64,000 nucleotides of DNA from Flavobacterium geliluteum (GCF_017948595.1 NZ_JAGFBV010000013.1:1-64000), one strand, 5' to 3'. Positions 16,701 through 25,848 are shown, counted from the first letter of the stretch. The notes: generated by a model from the letters alone, not told the origin. A program made the numbers and translations.

Positions 16701-19145
16701 TTACAAAGGAATAGTCAATTGATTCATTACTGGAGTATATAAATCAATTTCATTTTCTTCGGTCTCTAAACTAACAATTAAACTATAACGAACTTTTTCA
16801 TTAAATTTATTTTGTCTTTTCAAATTCTTGTACCAACCATTTTTAGGAAAAACTGCCAAAGTATTTCTTTCGGACATAACACGACCAGGCATTGTAATAA
16901 AATCTTTTCGGATTGAACCTTTTGAACTAGTATTAAATCCTATTTCCCATTCAGCACCGTTCCTTTTAGGTTTATTTTCTTTTGTTTCGTCTTCAGGTTT
17001 TGAAATTCTTATCTGAAATTCAGGAATAGTCTCATTTCTTTTAATCAAATCAAAATCTAATTGATGTGAATGATATGAATAATGTGTTGCAAGTCTTCTA
17101 CTTCCTGGATTTGGCTCAATATAATAAGATAATGTTACAATTAGTTTTACTGATTTTTCTTCTAAACTTTGTAAAGCATCAATTGGCCAAGGAAGATTAA
17201 ACAAATGATATTCTTTATATTGCCCTCTAGATTTTTCGTATTTATAAGGTTGTATTTCTCTTTCAGCTATAAGCGTCAATGAATTCTCAACACTATACAT
17301 TGCTTTTTGAATACTCGGAACACCATAACCGACTGTTCGTAATAAATTTCTTTTAACTTGAGCATTTTTCTTCATTGCGTTAGTCCAATCAGCAGAATGA
17401 ACCATTAAACCTCTTATAGTTTCAACCCAATAATTTGGGTAATTAGTTCTTAATTCCGCTGCCATTTTTGATGCTAAAGCTGCTGCTCCGCTAGTATCTC
17501 CAAAAGAAATAAACATATCATTAGCAAAATCGGAATCTGTAGTTAATAGCCTCAATTCTGAATGATCAGATGTATAAACTCCATCTGTAGATCTATTTCC
17601 TCCTTCAAAGACTATATCTGGCTTATTTGGCCAACTATTATCAAATAGAATTGAAGTTGAATTACTTGGAGACATTGCTCCATTTTCTACCAATGGTTTA
17701 TAACCTGTTGAAATATCTATTTTATCTTTTCTTGTGTATGTACCAACAGTTAATGCGTTGTATGCTTGTCCAGGATCACTTATACTTTGTAATTCATTTA
17801 AAACTGGGTAATCATCGTGTTTATTTATTACGACATTTCCTCCACTTACAATAAATAATTGCTGTCCTAATTCCTTTCCAAAACAAATTTTATCAATAGT
17901 AGCTGAACTTGCAGATGGTCTACCGTTAAAAACATTATTTCTTAAAATAGTTAAACAATAAATCCTTAAATTATTTGGTTTATTTATTAATGGTATACTA
18001 ACTGCATTTTCAAATTTGGGACCATCAAATTTTTCGTCTTCTTGAATATTATTAAATATTTTAAATGACTCTAAACCGTGATAAATATTAATATTTTCAG
18101 AAGAACTTAATGCGTCAGTTAAATCTCCATATAATGCTAAACCTGCAACACCAGTTCCATGTCCACCATTCGGATAATTATCTTGAACACCCCAAGATTC
18201 ATTGTGAGAATGTAAATTTTCATCAAAAACAAAGTTTTCTAATAATGGATGTTTATTATTTATACCAGTATCTAATAAGCAGATTAACACACTATTTTCA
18301 TTGAAACTATTTTCTGTCCTGTCTTTCAAATCGTTTAACCATTCTCTTTTGTCTTCATAAGATTCAATAAAATTTGCAATTTCTTGAGGTTTTCTTAATT
18401 CAGCCAAGTTATCCAGCAACAATAAAGAATCTGAAAGTTGTTTTGAAGTTGCTTTAACTAATTTAACAATATATTCTGCTAATTCTATTTGTGATTGTCC
18501 TATTTGACAACCTAAAATATCTAAATTATTATAAACACTATTTAATTTATCAATGCTATTATCTGACTTTCGAAACCAAACCTCCCACCAAACATTTTCA
18601 TTTTCGTTTGGAAATGGAAAATGTAATCCATCTACCCAAAACGATTTTAAAGTAGCAATCTCAATACTTTTAATATTGTTTAATAATGCTTGATTTTTAA
18701 AATTCCCTTTTTCGGAATCTTTTGATGGATCTAGAAATTGTTTAATTTTTTTTATGAACTCAGAAACTCCATTTTCATTAACTACAACTAACAAAGAATA
18801 TCTAAATTCTTTTTTCTCTTCGCTAATTCTTTCTTCTTCCTCAATTTTTAAAAGTTGGAAAAGAATTTTGTTTTTCCTGACACCATCTTTATCAAACTTG
18901 TCAAATTCAAATTTAGTACCCCATTCTGAAACAAACTCAATATATACAGAATCATCAATAAGTAAGTCAGAATTCTCAATCACCTGAATTTCAAATACTT
19001 TCTTTATTTCCTCAATTTTGTTAAGAAGGTAATTACCGTGTGACCTTTCTCTAGCTACTGGTTTATCAGAAATAAGTCTTTTAGGTGTTTTGTATATGTT
19101 TTCTTTGAAATGACCTTCAAATTTAATGTGTGCCTTATTTTTCAT
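16701..19145 (-). CDS. ietS: Subtilisin-like (S8) protease, IetS-like defence protein
   Basis: An 814-residue cytoplasmic protein without signal peptide. Residues 1-280 are a charged N-terminal region. The S8 catalytic triad is complete: Asp292 in LLDTGINNKHP, His329 in GGHGTGVAGLA, and Ser552 in GDTSGAAALAS. An oxyanion Asn is present in VSGGN (about 437). A strand-rich C-terminal domain follows. Its start overlaps the end of the AAA+ ATPase gene by 11 bp, so the two are translated as a pair. An AAA+ ATPase plus a subtilase is the composition of IetAS, an anti-phage system reported in the 2020 survey by Gao and colleagues and earlier linked to plasmid incompatibility. I did not compare against reference sequences. 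Confidence 0.8.
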   Translation of the reverse strand: MKNKAHIKFEGHFKENIYKTPKRLISDKPVARERSHGNYLLNKIEEIKKVFEIQVIENSDLLIDDSVYIEFVSEWGTKFEFDKFDKDGVRKNKILFQLLKIEEEERISEEKKEFRYSLLVVVNENGVSEFIKKIKQFLDPSKDSEKGNFKNQALLNNIKSIEIATLKSFWVDGLHFPFPNENENVWWEVWFRKSDNSIDKLNSVYNNLDILGCQIGQSQIELAEYIVKLVKATSKQLSDSLLLLDNLAELRKPQEIANFIESYEDKREWLNDLKDRTENSFNENSVLICLLDTGINNKHPLLENFVFDENLHSHNESWGVQDNYPNGGHGTGVAGLALYGDLTDALSSSENINIYHGLESFKIFNNIQEDEKFDGPKFENAVSIPLINKPNNLRIYCLTILRNNVFNGRPSASSATIDKICFGKELGQQLFIVSGGNVVINKHDDYPVLNELQSISDPGQAYNALTVGTYTRKDKIDISTGYKPLVENGAMSPSNSTSILFDNSWPNKPDIVFEGGNRSTDGVYTSDHSELRLLTTDSDFANDMFISFGDTSGAAALASKMAAELRTNYPNYWVETIRGLMVHSADWTNAMKKNAQVKRNLLRTVGYGVPSIQKAMYSVENSLTLIAEREIQPYKYEKSRGQYKEYHLFNLPWPIDALQSLEEKSVKLIVTLSYYIEPNPGSRRLATHYSYHSHQLDFDLIKRNETIPEFQIRISKPEDETKENKPKRNGAEWEIGFNTSSKGSIRKDFITMPGRVMSERNTLAVFPKNGWYKNLKRQNKFNEKVRYSLIVSLETEENEIDLYTPVMNQLTIPL

Positions 19146-20121
19146 TTACAACATTTCTCGATTTTAATAATTTTTTCAACGTTGCTAATTCTAATTTATC
19201 CATATCATTCAAAATCATTTCTTTGATGGTATCATTACATATTCTAACAATTTCAGAATAGTTTAATCCTAAAGCAAGCTTGGATAAAACTTTATAATCT
19301 ACTTTTGTTGAAAAAGAAAATGCTTTTGTATGTTTCTTTATTATTTCAACTATATGATTCTCATCAGGTAATGGATATTCTATAATTTCATCAAATCTTC
19401 TAAATAATGCCTTATCAAGAGATTCTGGCAGATTTGTTGCCGCAATTATTATACTATTACTTTGGTCTTTCTCAATATTTATTAAGAAAGAATTTAATAC
19501 TCTCTTTATTTCTCCAATATCCTGATTTTGATTTCTATGTGAACCAATAGAATCGAATTCATCAAAAAGATAAACAGCTCTTTGGTCATTCATTGCATCG
19601 AAAATCAATCTTAGTTTTGCTATTGATTCTCCCAAATATTTAGACATTAAACCATCTAATCTTATAATAAAAACAGTGATACCCAATTCTCCAGCAATTG
19701 CTTGAGCGGTCATCGTTTTACCTGTTCCAGGTGCTCCTGTCAATAATAATTTACGCTTAGGTTCTAAATTATGAGCTTTTAAAATTTGCCATTTTTCTTG
19801 TTCTTTAATAACTTTATAAAGAGTTTCTTTAATATTTTCATCCAAAACCATATCACTTAAATTAATTTTAGGTTGAAAAACCTCAATTAATTCTTGCAAT
19901 TCTCTTTTTGGCAAATTTAAAGGTAAAGCCTTGTTATGGATAGCACTTACTGACCTATCCTTTTTTGCTACATCAATTAGTTTTTTTAATTCTTGAGCAA
20001 ATGTTGTATGTCCTTGCTTTGCTTCGGTAGCAGCAATTTGCAAAGCAATTGAAAAGAAACGACTTTCATCGTCATCTCCAAAAGACTTAATCAAGGATTT
20101 TATTTGGTCTGCTGCTGCCAT
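19135..20121 (-). CDS. ietA: AAA+ ATPase, IetA-like defence protein
   Basis: 328 residues. The N-terminal helical part (1-90, MAAADQIKSLIKSFGDDDES) is followed by an AAA core with Walker A GAPGTGKT (129-136), Walker B YLFDEFDS (184-191), sensor 1 IIAATNLPESLD and arginine finger FRRFDEI. This is the FtsH/spastin-like AAA class. It is directly upstream of, and overlaps by 11 bp, the S8 protease gene. In IetAS the ATPase is thought to control the protease; the trigger is unknown. The high AT content and position among other accessory genes fit horizontal transfer. Confidence 0.82.
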   Translation of the reverse strand: MAAADQIKSLIKSFGDDDESRFFSIALQIAATEAKQGHTTFAQELKKLIDVAKKDRSVSAIHNKALPLNLPKRELQELIEVFQPKINLSDMVLDENIKETLYKVIKEQEKWQILKAHNLEPKRKLLLTGAPGTGKTMTAQAIAGELGITVFIIRLDGLMSKYLGESIAKLRLIFDAMNDQRAVYLFDEFDSIGSHRNQNQDIGEIKRVLNSFLINIEKDQSNSIIIAATNLPESLDKALFRRFDEIIEYPLPDENHIVEIIKKHTKAFSFSTKVDYKVLSKLALGLNYSEIVRICNDTIKEMILNDMDKLELATLKKLLKSRNVVNEK

Positions 20122-20173
20122 TATGTTTTTTTTATGAACAAAAATAAACTAATTCTATTAAAAATATAAATCT

Positions 20174-20920
20174 TTACATAATCATTTCCCTAAAAAAAAT
20201 ATCCAACTCCTCATTCATCTTCTTCCCACTTCCCAAAGCACTTGCATGTTCCTGATTAAACTTTACAGTTTCTAACAAAAAATTAGTTATTAAGACCTCT
20301 TTTGGGTGCAAATATTTTTCGTCTTTGGTGGCTTTTATGGCCAGTAACTCTTTTACTTTGGCTTGTACGGGCAAGGGCGCTATGGGCAACAAATCGGCAA
20401 AAGCAACAGGTGGAAACGTATGGTTTGCTATGATCCACTTGCCTGCCAATGCGGTACGTAAGGCGTAGCAATAACTTTTTAGTTTTACTTCTTGCATTTC
20501 GCACACCTCCATAAAATTCTTTGTTGTTCCTAAGTAGTGATGCAGCGTCGCTATGGGCGAAAAACATCCTACGGCTAAGTCCTGCATTTGTTGTACAAAG
20601 GTTTCGTCTTGGTAATACACCACCGGCGAGAACAACCACTCTATCAAAGGTGCGTTGGATTTTGCTAACAATCTTACGGTTTTCCGTAAGTCCCAACCAG
20701 AACCGTCAAGATCGTCTGCCGTCATAAACTCGATTACGTCGGGTTGCTCCCAAAGCGACAAATAATACTCTGGCGGGTGTTGGTATATAAAACGAATATC
20801 ATAATCGCTGTCTGGCGAGGCAAATCCCCAAGCACGACTTCCCGATTCTACCGCTAACAGTATTTTGACATTCTTGCTTTCTTCTATTTCTTTTAATTTT
20901 GCTAGTATCTTTTCTTTCAT
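20174..20920 (-). CDS. RlaP-type nucleotidyltransferase (RNA ligase-associated, YcgL family)
   Basis: 248 residues from the ATG at 20920; the longer frame begins with TTG. It is a DNA polymerase beta-like nucleotidyltransferase: the active-site motif GSRAWGFASPDSDYDIRF begins at about residue 27, with metal-binding Asp39 and Asp41. The conserved C-terminal helices (SPIATLHHYLGTTKNF, LKSYCYALRTALAGKW) mark the PF10127/COG3541 family, named RlaP for its association with RNA ligases. It is the last gene of the ligase and kinase-phosphatase transcription unit. It may add nucleotides to, or modify, broken RNA ends before sealing. The family is clear; the reaction is not established. Confidence 0.85.
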   Translation of the reverse strand: MKEKILAKLKEIEESKNVKILLAVESGSRAWGFASPDSDYDIRFIYQHPPEYYLSLWEQPDVIEFMTADDLDGSGWDLRKTVRLLAKSNAPLIEWLFSPVVYYQDETFVQQMQDLAVGCFSPIATLHHYLGTTKNFMEVCEMQEVKLKSYCYALRTALAGKWIIANHTFPPVAFADLLPIAPLPVQAKVKELLAIKATKDEKYLHPKEVLITNFLLETVKFNQEHASALGSGKKMNEELDIFFREMIM

Positions 20921-21072
20921 GATGGTTGTCAAATATAATTAAACAAAAAGCCTTTAAACCCAGTACAAATACCTGTTTTAAAACCAAAAACCAGTATTGT
21001 ACCACTAAAATACTTGTTCTTTTATGGGTTCAGCCCCCTATTGTTGGTATTGTATCGAGAAGTAGGCTTTAC
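20921..21072. other. Spacer upstream of the nucleotidyltransferase gene
   Basis: There is no open frame. It contains one imperfect inverted repeat (GTACAAATACCTG and CAGTATTGTAC, about 20963-21001) that could form a hairpin in the minus-strand transcript between the kinase and nucleotidyltransferase genes. Confidence 0.4.
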
Positions 21073-21325
21073 ACCCCTTCGTTTAGGTGCTAAGGTGAAG
21101 TGTTTCGGTTGTTTACCTAAACGTTTAGGTCGGGAACCCAAAATTTTAGCGATTGCACCCAAACGTTTAGGTCTTGCTACCTAAAGTTTTAGGTTCAGAG
21201 GGTAAAACTTTAGCCTAGGAACCTAAAAACTTCATGACAGGACCTAAACGTTTGGGTACAGGACCTAAAACTTTGATCAAAAGACCCAAAAACTGCATCA
21301 AACCACCTAAATAAGTTTTATCCGC
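21073..21325. repeat. Twelve-unit tandem array with a 21-nt period
   Basis: Units begin near 21073, 21094, 21115, 21136, 21157, 21179, 21200, 21221, 21242, 21263, 21284 and 21305. The period is 21 nt, with one 22-nt step. The core ACC(T/C)AAA starts most units, and many units are 16-nt palindromes or near-palindromes such as ACCTAAACGTTTAGGT. Read on the plus strand the units encode a heptapeptide like PKRLGTG, but a frameshift at 21179 and an in-frame TAG interrupt it. There is no start, so a functional protein is unlikely. The array lies inside the RNA-repair transcription unit. Confidence 0.75.
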
Positions 21326-21360
21326 TGCAACTTTGAACCTTTGAACCTTTGCACCTCCCT

Positions 21361-22233
21361 TTAAAAATCCCCGTAATACACCTGAAAACAAGGCAATTTT
21401 AAGTCATTTCGCCAAGTATCTACCACCTGATTTCTATCGTCTAAGACAAATTCTACAAAATAATGCTCTTTGATAGAATCGTTATAGATTTCTGTTTTAA
21501 TGATCGAATCTTTTCGGTTGTCCTTTGTTTTTCGCATGATTAGCTCGTCATATTCTATCTCGTGTTGCGTTAAAAACCGCAATGTTGGTTCTTTGTATCG
21601 GTCTTCTCTTCCTGACACCAAGAGTATTTTGTACCCCAGTTTTTTATAATTCTTCAAGACATTGGCAACCGGAGTATTGATCAAATCTTGGTCGCATGTA
21701 CTGGCATCAAACGGATTTCTACCATTCATCAACGCCAAGGTTCCGTCAAGATCGCAAATAATGGCTTTTGGCAAAGCTGGGTTTTGTGGGGCGTATTCTG
21801 GAGAATCTTTAAAGAACTGACGGTGCATCTTACGAATAACTTTTTCTCCAACAGGCTTTTCTCTCAACCCGTCTCTTTCTATACAAACTGCCACATCTGT
21901 ATTTACCTCCATCACTTCTACCGTAACCTTTTCATTGTATTTTGCATTATATTCCTGCACCAATTGCGATATTCTTCTTAGATTTGTTTCAGACAAATTG
22001 GTATCATCTACCACGATACTCTTACCTTCTTCTAAAGATTTTACGATCAAGATGTCACGTACCTTTTTGACAAATTTTTCGTTACTAGAACTCGTGATTG
22101 CGTTATCAAACATCGCACGCAAATCGTCTCTGTTGATTCGTTTGTATGTTTCAGGATTTTCTGCTACTATCTTTTTTGCCATGGTCGATTTTCCACTTCC
22201 CGGTAATCCTCTCATCAAAATAACTTTTCTCAT
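21361..22233 (-). CDS. Polynucleotide 5'-kinase/3'-phosphatase, T4 Pnkp-like
   Basis: 290 residues from the ATG at 22233, which lies 1 nt after the ligase stop. The longer frame would overlap the ligase by 32 bp. N-terminal P-loop kinase: GLPGSGKST at 9-17 and an RDDLR motif at about 35-39. C-terminal HAD acylphosphatase domain: DxDGT motif ICDLDGTLA with nucleophile Asp161 and acid Asp163, later SGREDRY and FVLDDRNQV. This is the T4 PseT/Pnkp arrangement. It prepares RNA ends by phosphorylating 5'-OH and removing 3'-phosphate. It is translated directly after the ligase gene and very probably works with it. Confidence 0.92.
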   Translation of the reverse strand: MRKVILMRGLPGSGKSTMAKKIVAENPETYKRINRDDLRAMFDNAITSSSNEKFVKKVRDILIVKSLEEGKSIVVDDTNLSETNLRRISQLVQEYNAKYNEKVTVEVMEVNTDVAVCIERDGLREKPVGEKVIRKMHRQFFKDSPEYAPQNPALPKAIICDLDGTLALMNGRNPFDASTCDQDLINTPVANVLKNYKKLGYKILLVSGREDRYKEPTLRFLTQHEIEYDELIMRKTKDNRKDSIIKTEIYNDSIKEHYFVEFVLDDRNQVVDTWRNDLKLPCFQVYYGDF

Positions 22234-22234
22234 T

Positions 22235-23251
22235 TTATTCTTCTCTTTTATTAAACGGTTTTTCAAATTTTGGCCGAATCATCTTCCAGATAATCATTGC
22301 ATAGTCTCTATTGTTAAGCATCGCAAACAATACTGCCGGATGCTTGCAAGTCATAAAATACAGGGCAGTTTCTTTACGTGATTCCAAAACTTTAAAATCG
22401 TTTTTGCATTGATTTTCTATTACCGAATATTTATTTTCTAAATCGCTTTTGGTTTGTTTTACCCAATCGAAAAATTCATCAGAAACACGCTCCAGAATTT
22501 CCTCCATTGGCTGATTGGTTTGTAGATATTCCCAGATATTCAAATTAGAAACCTGAGTAATAATCCGATGCAAACGAAGATACTCTTCAAATTTAATTTT
22601 TACTCTGAAATTGTTCGAATATTTAATGATAAAACCTTCTTTATTGTTGCTGTTCATTTGTTTTAAAGAAAGAATATCATTGATTCCGTCGTATCGTTCT
22701 ACCAAAGGAAAACCAATATCTTCGAGTGGAAACTCTTCACAAGATTTGACATCAATAATCGCCAGCAAAACCAATTCTTCTGCTGCACCGTAATCTAAAA
22801 CAATTCGGTTTTCGGGATAAATAATTTCGAATAAATAAGTTTTATTTTTATCCAAAAGTGACCACGAATTTCGGTACTTCTCATGAAGCATTTTATTTGC
22901 TCTATCCGACTGATCGCTGGCAAAAGAGCCTCGGCTGGCTATAAAAGGAACATCTTCGATCCAATACAAAATTCCTAGCGAACCATCCATTTTATCATAG
23001 ACTTCAAAAGCAACTTTAGGCAGCACTTGATTTTCCATTTCGCCCAAATTGAAAAACTTAGGAAATGGTCTGGCAATCATATTCTCTTTTTCATCTAAAA
23101 TTAAACCTCTACAACTTAAAGTTACATCATTCCAAACTCTTTCAAATTGAGCATTTTGGGTATAATTATAAATGTATAAATTATGTTCAGGGTGTTTATT
23201 TACCCTTACGTAATTTTTTGCAATCATTTCTTTTAAAAGCGTTGTATTCAT
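22235..23251 (-). CDS. RNA ligase, T4 Rnl1-like
   Basis: 338 residues. ATP-dependent nucleotidyltransferase fold: motif I KMDGSLG with the adenylated Lys87, upstream RGLI at 48-51, KFFNLGE (as in Rnl1, which has KFFN), motif III YLFEIIYP, motif IV EGFIIKYS and motif V KIKFEEYL. It seals 5'-phosphate and 3'-OH RNA ends, the second step after Pnkp healing. In phage T4 this pair repairs tRNA-Lys cut in its anticodon loop. Here the gene begins a unit with the kinase-phosphatase and RlaP genes. It is preceded by a dyad and AATCTTTG box also found upstream of the leader RNA array. Confidence 0.92.
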   Translation of the reverse strand: MNTTLLKEMIAKNYVRVNKHPEHNLYIYNYTQNAQFERVWNDVTLSCRGLILDEKENMIARPFPKFFNLGEMENQVLPKVAFEVYDKMDGSLGILYWIEDVPFIASRGSFASDQSDRANKMLHEKYRNSWSLLDKNKTYLFEIIYPENRIVLDYGAAEELVLLAIIDVKSCEEFPLEDIGFPLVERYDGINDILSLKQMNSNNKEGFIIKYSNNFRVKIKFEEYLRLHRIITQVSNLNIWEYLQTNQPMEEILERVSDEFFDWVKQTKSDLENKYSVIENQCKNDFKVLESRKETALYFMTCKHPAVLFAMLNNRDYAMIIWKMIRPKFEKPFNKREE

Positions 23252-23268
23252 TAGTTCTTATCTTTCAA

Positions 23269-23305
23269 CAAAGATTCAAAATTCTGTGCGCAATTATTTT
23301 GCGTA
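23269..23305 (-). promoter_or_regulatory. Dyad operator A and promoter-like box upstream of the RNA ligase gene
   Basis: Minus strand: TACGCAAAATAATTGCGCA (23305-23287), 10 nt, then AATCTTTG (23276-23269), 18 nt before the start codon. The arms TACGCAA and TTGCGCA are near-complementary. The same dyad, spacing and box occur at 26189-26153. There is no TTG at the usual -33 distance, which suggests an activator-dependent promoter. Confidence 0.6.
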
Positions 23306-23438
23306 GCTATTTTTTTTTTAAAAGGTGCAGGTTTTCAAAGATTTATAGGGACAAAGGTTTTATTTAGCCACAGATTGTATAGATTAAAATGATTTTTGAC
23401 TTTATAACTTTGAACCTTTACAACTTTGTACCTTTCTC

Positions 23439-25679
23439 CTAATCTATTAATAATTGTGTAACAACCGCAGGATTCATGGCCCATTGTGCAGTATATACCT
23501 CATCGGCAATTTCATTTTCGGTAATGGTTAAACCTTGAGCTTCTGCTTTTAGTTGTAACAAATTACCAATATTTAATTTACTACTCAACTTGGCTAACAA
23601 TGCCTGAACACCTTTACTATCTAAACCTTGCACTACCTGACCTCCAAAAGTCATCTCTAACCAAACAATTTCTCTTTTGGCTACATCTAACACTCCAAAA
23701 ACCAAACCTTTGGAAACATTTTGTGTCACACGAACCTGATGATCTACACAAGACGGATCGTAGGCAACACCCGTTTTTTCAGAGATTTTCATCGGGTGCT
23801 TGCTGTTCATCCAACCCACTACAAGATTGGGTGTGATACTTCCGTTACTATACGCATTGCAAGTAAAAGTTACAAATTTTGCTTTGGCTTTCGCCAAATC
23901 ATCGATGTTGATATTGATGTATTCAGCAGTTCCAATTTTATTTGGAATACTTCTAATATCACCACTATGTTTACAACCAACAGTTTCCAATCGGCTATAA
24001 GAGCATATATCTGTACTGTTTTCGTATGCGATATGACAGCTTAAATCCATATCCAAATGTTGAGCAGGCAAATCTTTACCCCACTGCATAAACAATCGTA
24101 CTTCATTACCCTCAATCGGGAAACGTGTCCCCATTAGTGCAACCGGTAAATCCTGAACTGTCTCGCTTCTATCGCCAATCGAAACTGGCATATTAAACAA
24201 TTGCGGATCGATATAGATCGTTTTGTTTGTGTTTGTAAGGGCCGCAAATCTTTTCTTCATAGCCAAAATACACAAATCCTCAACCTGCTTTTTCATCGCT
24301 TCCAATTGAAAATCGTCATACAATTTTAACAACGCATTTGGGTTTACTCGTTTGTTGGTTCCACCCAACGGTTTCACACTTCTCTGCATGTTTGGATCAA
24401 AATAATTTTGAGCATACATATTTAAAGTAAATACCAATCTGGCTGGCACTTTGTCAATAATTTCAGAAAAATGTGCTACAGACTCGTCCGCACCAAACCA
24501 AAGCATGTTGGAGAATAACGAACGTGCAAACAATCCAGGACGCTGTTTTAACAAAGCAAATGTTTTATCGGCATCAAACTTCAAGCGTGACGTGTTTACT
24601 TTACTTTGCCAAACATCATACACCTGATTGTAAAATACATCCATTAAAAAAGACAATTTTTCAAAGCCTTTTCTTTTGCTGTATTCTGCCAAACGCAAGG
24701 CTCGGATAAAACGAACCCACATACCTCTTTTTGGATGCATGATTTCGCACATGGCCTCTACTTCCATATCCAAATTATTCAACCAAGTTGCCACCATCAA
24801 ACATTCTTTTCTTGAATATTTAAGTTTTAAATCTTTTTGAGCTGCAATTTTTGCTTTCGCAATCGCATCCATAAATTCATACAAATGTGTCTCGTTTTTG
24901 GCCGCTCTTTTGATGATCGTTTTTGGCTCGATAATTTGCAATAATCCCGTATTCTTAAACCACAAATATCTCAAGATATCGGTTGGTGATTTAAAGTACT
25001 GAGAAGCATTTTCGGCTTGACCTTGTTCAATTAAAACATCAATCACCAACATCAACGTTTCTTTGATGGCGATATCTGTTTTTGGCAAAGGCAAGTATTT
25101 CAAGGACGTTTTTAAACTTTCTACCTGCGTAGCGTCTAAAGCCGTTTTGGATTGCAACAACGATTTATAAAAGTCTTCTAAGTCCGTTTCTGTCCATAAA
25201 TCCAATACTTTTAACTTGCTTCCTTGTCCGAAGTTTTCGATTTCACCAAATTCAAATGGAGTTCCGCAAAAAGGGCAACCATTGTATCTTTCTAAAGGAA
25301 AAGTACGATCTGGTATGATGTGCCCGCATTGCAAAGTTGTTCCGCTTTTTACATTCAAAACATTCCAAAAGTATGTTAGTATATGGTCCAAAAGAGATTC
25401 TCCCGTCGGAATATTCCATTCTTTCACCAAAGGCGTCCAGTTTTTATCCGTTCCTAAAACTTCTTTTAGCACTTCTAAAACTTCCGCTTTATAATTTGGG
25501 TTTACATTATTTAAAGCGTGCAATAAAGCTTCGGAAAATGTAAATCCGAGTTTTGAAACATTGGCCACTAAAACCGATGTTGTTCCTGATAAATTTTTAA
25601 TATCATTCGCAATCATTGCTGATGGAATGAAAATGGCGTTCTGACGCAAACTGATTTTTAATACTTCTTTTGTTTTCAT
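23439..25679 (-). CDS. MXAN_6230/SCO0854-like protein with RING-type zinc finger and TerD-like C-terminus
   Basis: 746 residues, cytoplasmic. A RING-like zinc site lies at 118-138 (LQCGHIIPDR with C118 and H120; YNGCPFCGTPF with C135 and C138). A long helical repeat region, about 200-480, is next. A C-terminal domain resembling TerD follows, with Trp/Asp-rich strands (FMQWGKDLPAQHLDMDLSC, then WMNSKHPMKIS). The family is of unknown function; TerD relatives occur in stress and conflict systems. It has no vWA or TROVE domain that I can see. Its 550-nt leader carries the five-copy RNA array, so leader and protein may form a ribonucleoprotein, by analogy with Ro60 and Y RNA. That link is inference. 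Confidence 0.72.
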   Translation of the reverse strand: MKTKEVLKISLRQNAIFIPSAMIANDIKNLSGTTSVLVANVSKLGFTFSEALLHALNNVNPNYKAEVLEVLKEVLGTDKNWTPLVKEWNIPTGESLLDHILTYFWNVLNVKSGTTLQCGHIIPDRTFPLERYNGCPFCGTPFEFGEIENFGQGSKLKVLDLWTETDLEDFYKSLLQSKTALDATQVESLKTSLKYLPLPKTDIAIKETLMLVIDVLIEQGQAENASQYFKSPTDILRYLWFKNTGLLQIIEPKTIIKRAAKNETHLYEFMDAIAKAKIAAQKDLKLKYSRKECLMVATWLNNLDMEVEAMCEIMHPKRGMWVRFIRALRLAEYSKRKGFEKLSFLMDVFYNQVYDVWQSKVNTSRLKFDADKTFALLKQRPGLFARSLFSNMLWFGADESVAHFSEIIDKVPARLVFTLNMYAQNYFDPNMQRSVKPLGGTNKRVNPNALLKLYDDFQLEAMKKQVEDLCILAMKKRFAALTNTNKTIYIDPQLFNMPVSIGDRSETVQDLPVALMGTRFPIEGNEVRLFMQWGKDLPAQHLDMDLSCHIAYENSTDICSYSRLETVGCKHSGDIRSIPNKIGTAEYININIDDLAKAKAKFVTFTCNAYSNGSITPNLVVGWMNSKHPMKISEKTGVAYDPSCVDHQVRVTQNVSKGLVFGVLDVAKREIVWLEMTFGGQVVQGLDSKGVQALLAKLSSKLNIGNLLQLKAEAQGLTITENEIADEVYTAQWAMNPAVVTQLLID

Positions 25680-25708
25680 TTTTTTTAATTTTTAAAATTT
25701 AGATAATG

Positions 25709-25755
25709 GTGTTTCTGGTTCTACCTAAAAGATTTGAAGTAAGAAACACTTGACC
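25709..25755 (-). ncRNA. Leader RNA motif, copy 5
   Basis: Minus strand: GGTCAA (25755-25750), 8-nt strand GTGTTTCT (25749-25742), TACTTC (25741-25736), an inner segment with small hairpin GGT-AGA-ACC, then AGAAACAC (25716-25709), a perfect complement of the 8-nt strand. It ends 30 nt before the RING/TerD start codon. Confidence 0.75.
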
Positions 25756-25773
25756 TTAAATTTGAGTGTAATG

Positions 25774-25825
25774 GATTAACTGTTTATCAGATGGGTTTCC
25801 CCGAAGAAGTAAGTTAATCTTGACC
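25774..25825 (-). ncRNA. Leader RNA motif, copy 4
   Basis: Minus strand: GGTCAA (25825-25820), GATTAACT (25819-25812), TACTTC (25811-25806), an inner hairpin GGG-GAAA-CCC, then AGTTAATC (25781-25774), a perfect 8-bp complement. The stem sequence is unrelated to those of the other copies. Confidence 0.75.
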
Positions 25826-25848
25826 CTCATTTTTTATTAATGATGATT

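Noticed and set aside
20283-20696. 137-codon minus-strand frame inside the RlaP gene
   Set aside because: It is a shadow frame, fully inside a gene with clear motifs and without any of its own.
21073-21325. CRISPR array reading of the 21-nt repeats
   Set aside because: The conserved core is only 7-8 nt, the period is 21 nt, there are no unique spacers of normal size and no cas genes in the window.
21073-21325. Functional heptapeptide-repeat gene on the plus strand
   Set aside because: A frameshift at 21179 and an in-frame TAG break it, and no start codon or signal is present. Kept only as a possible origin of the array.
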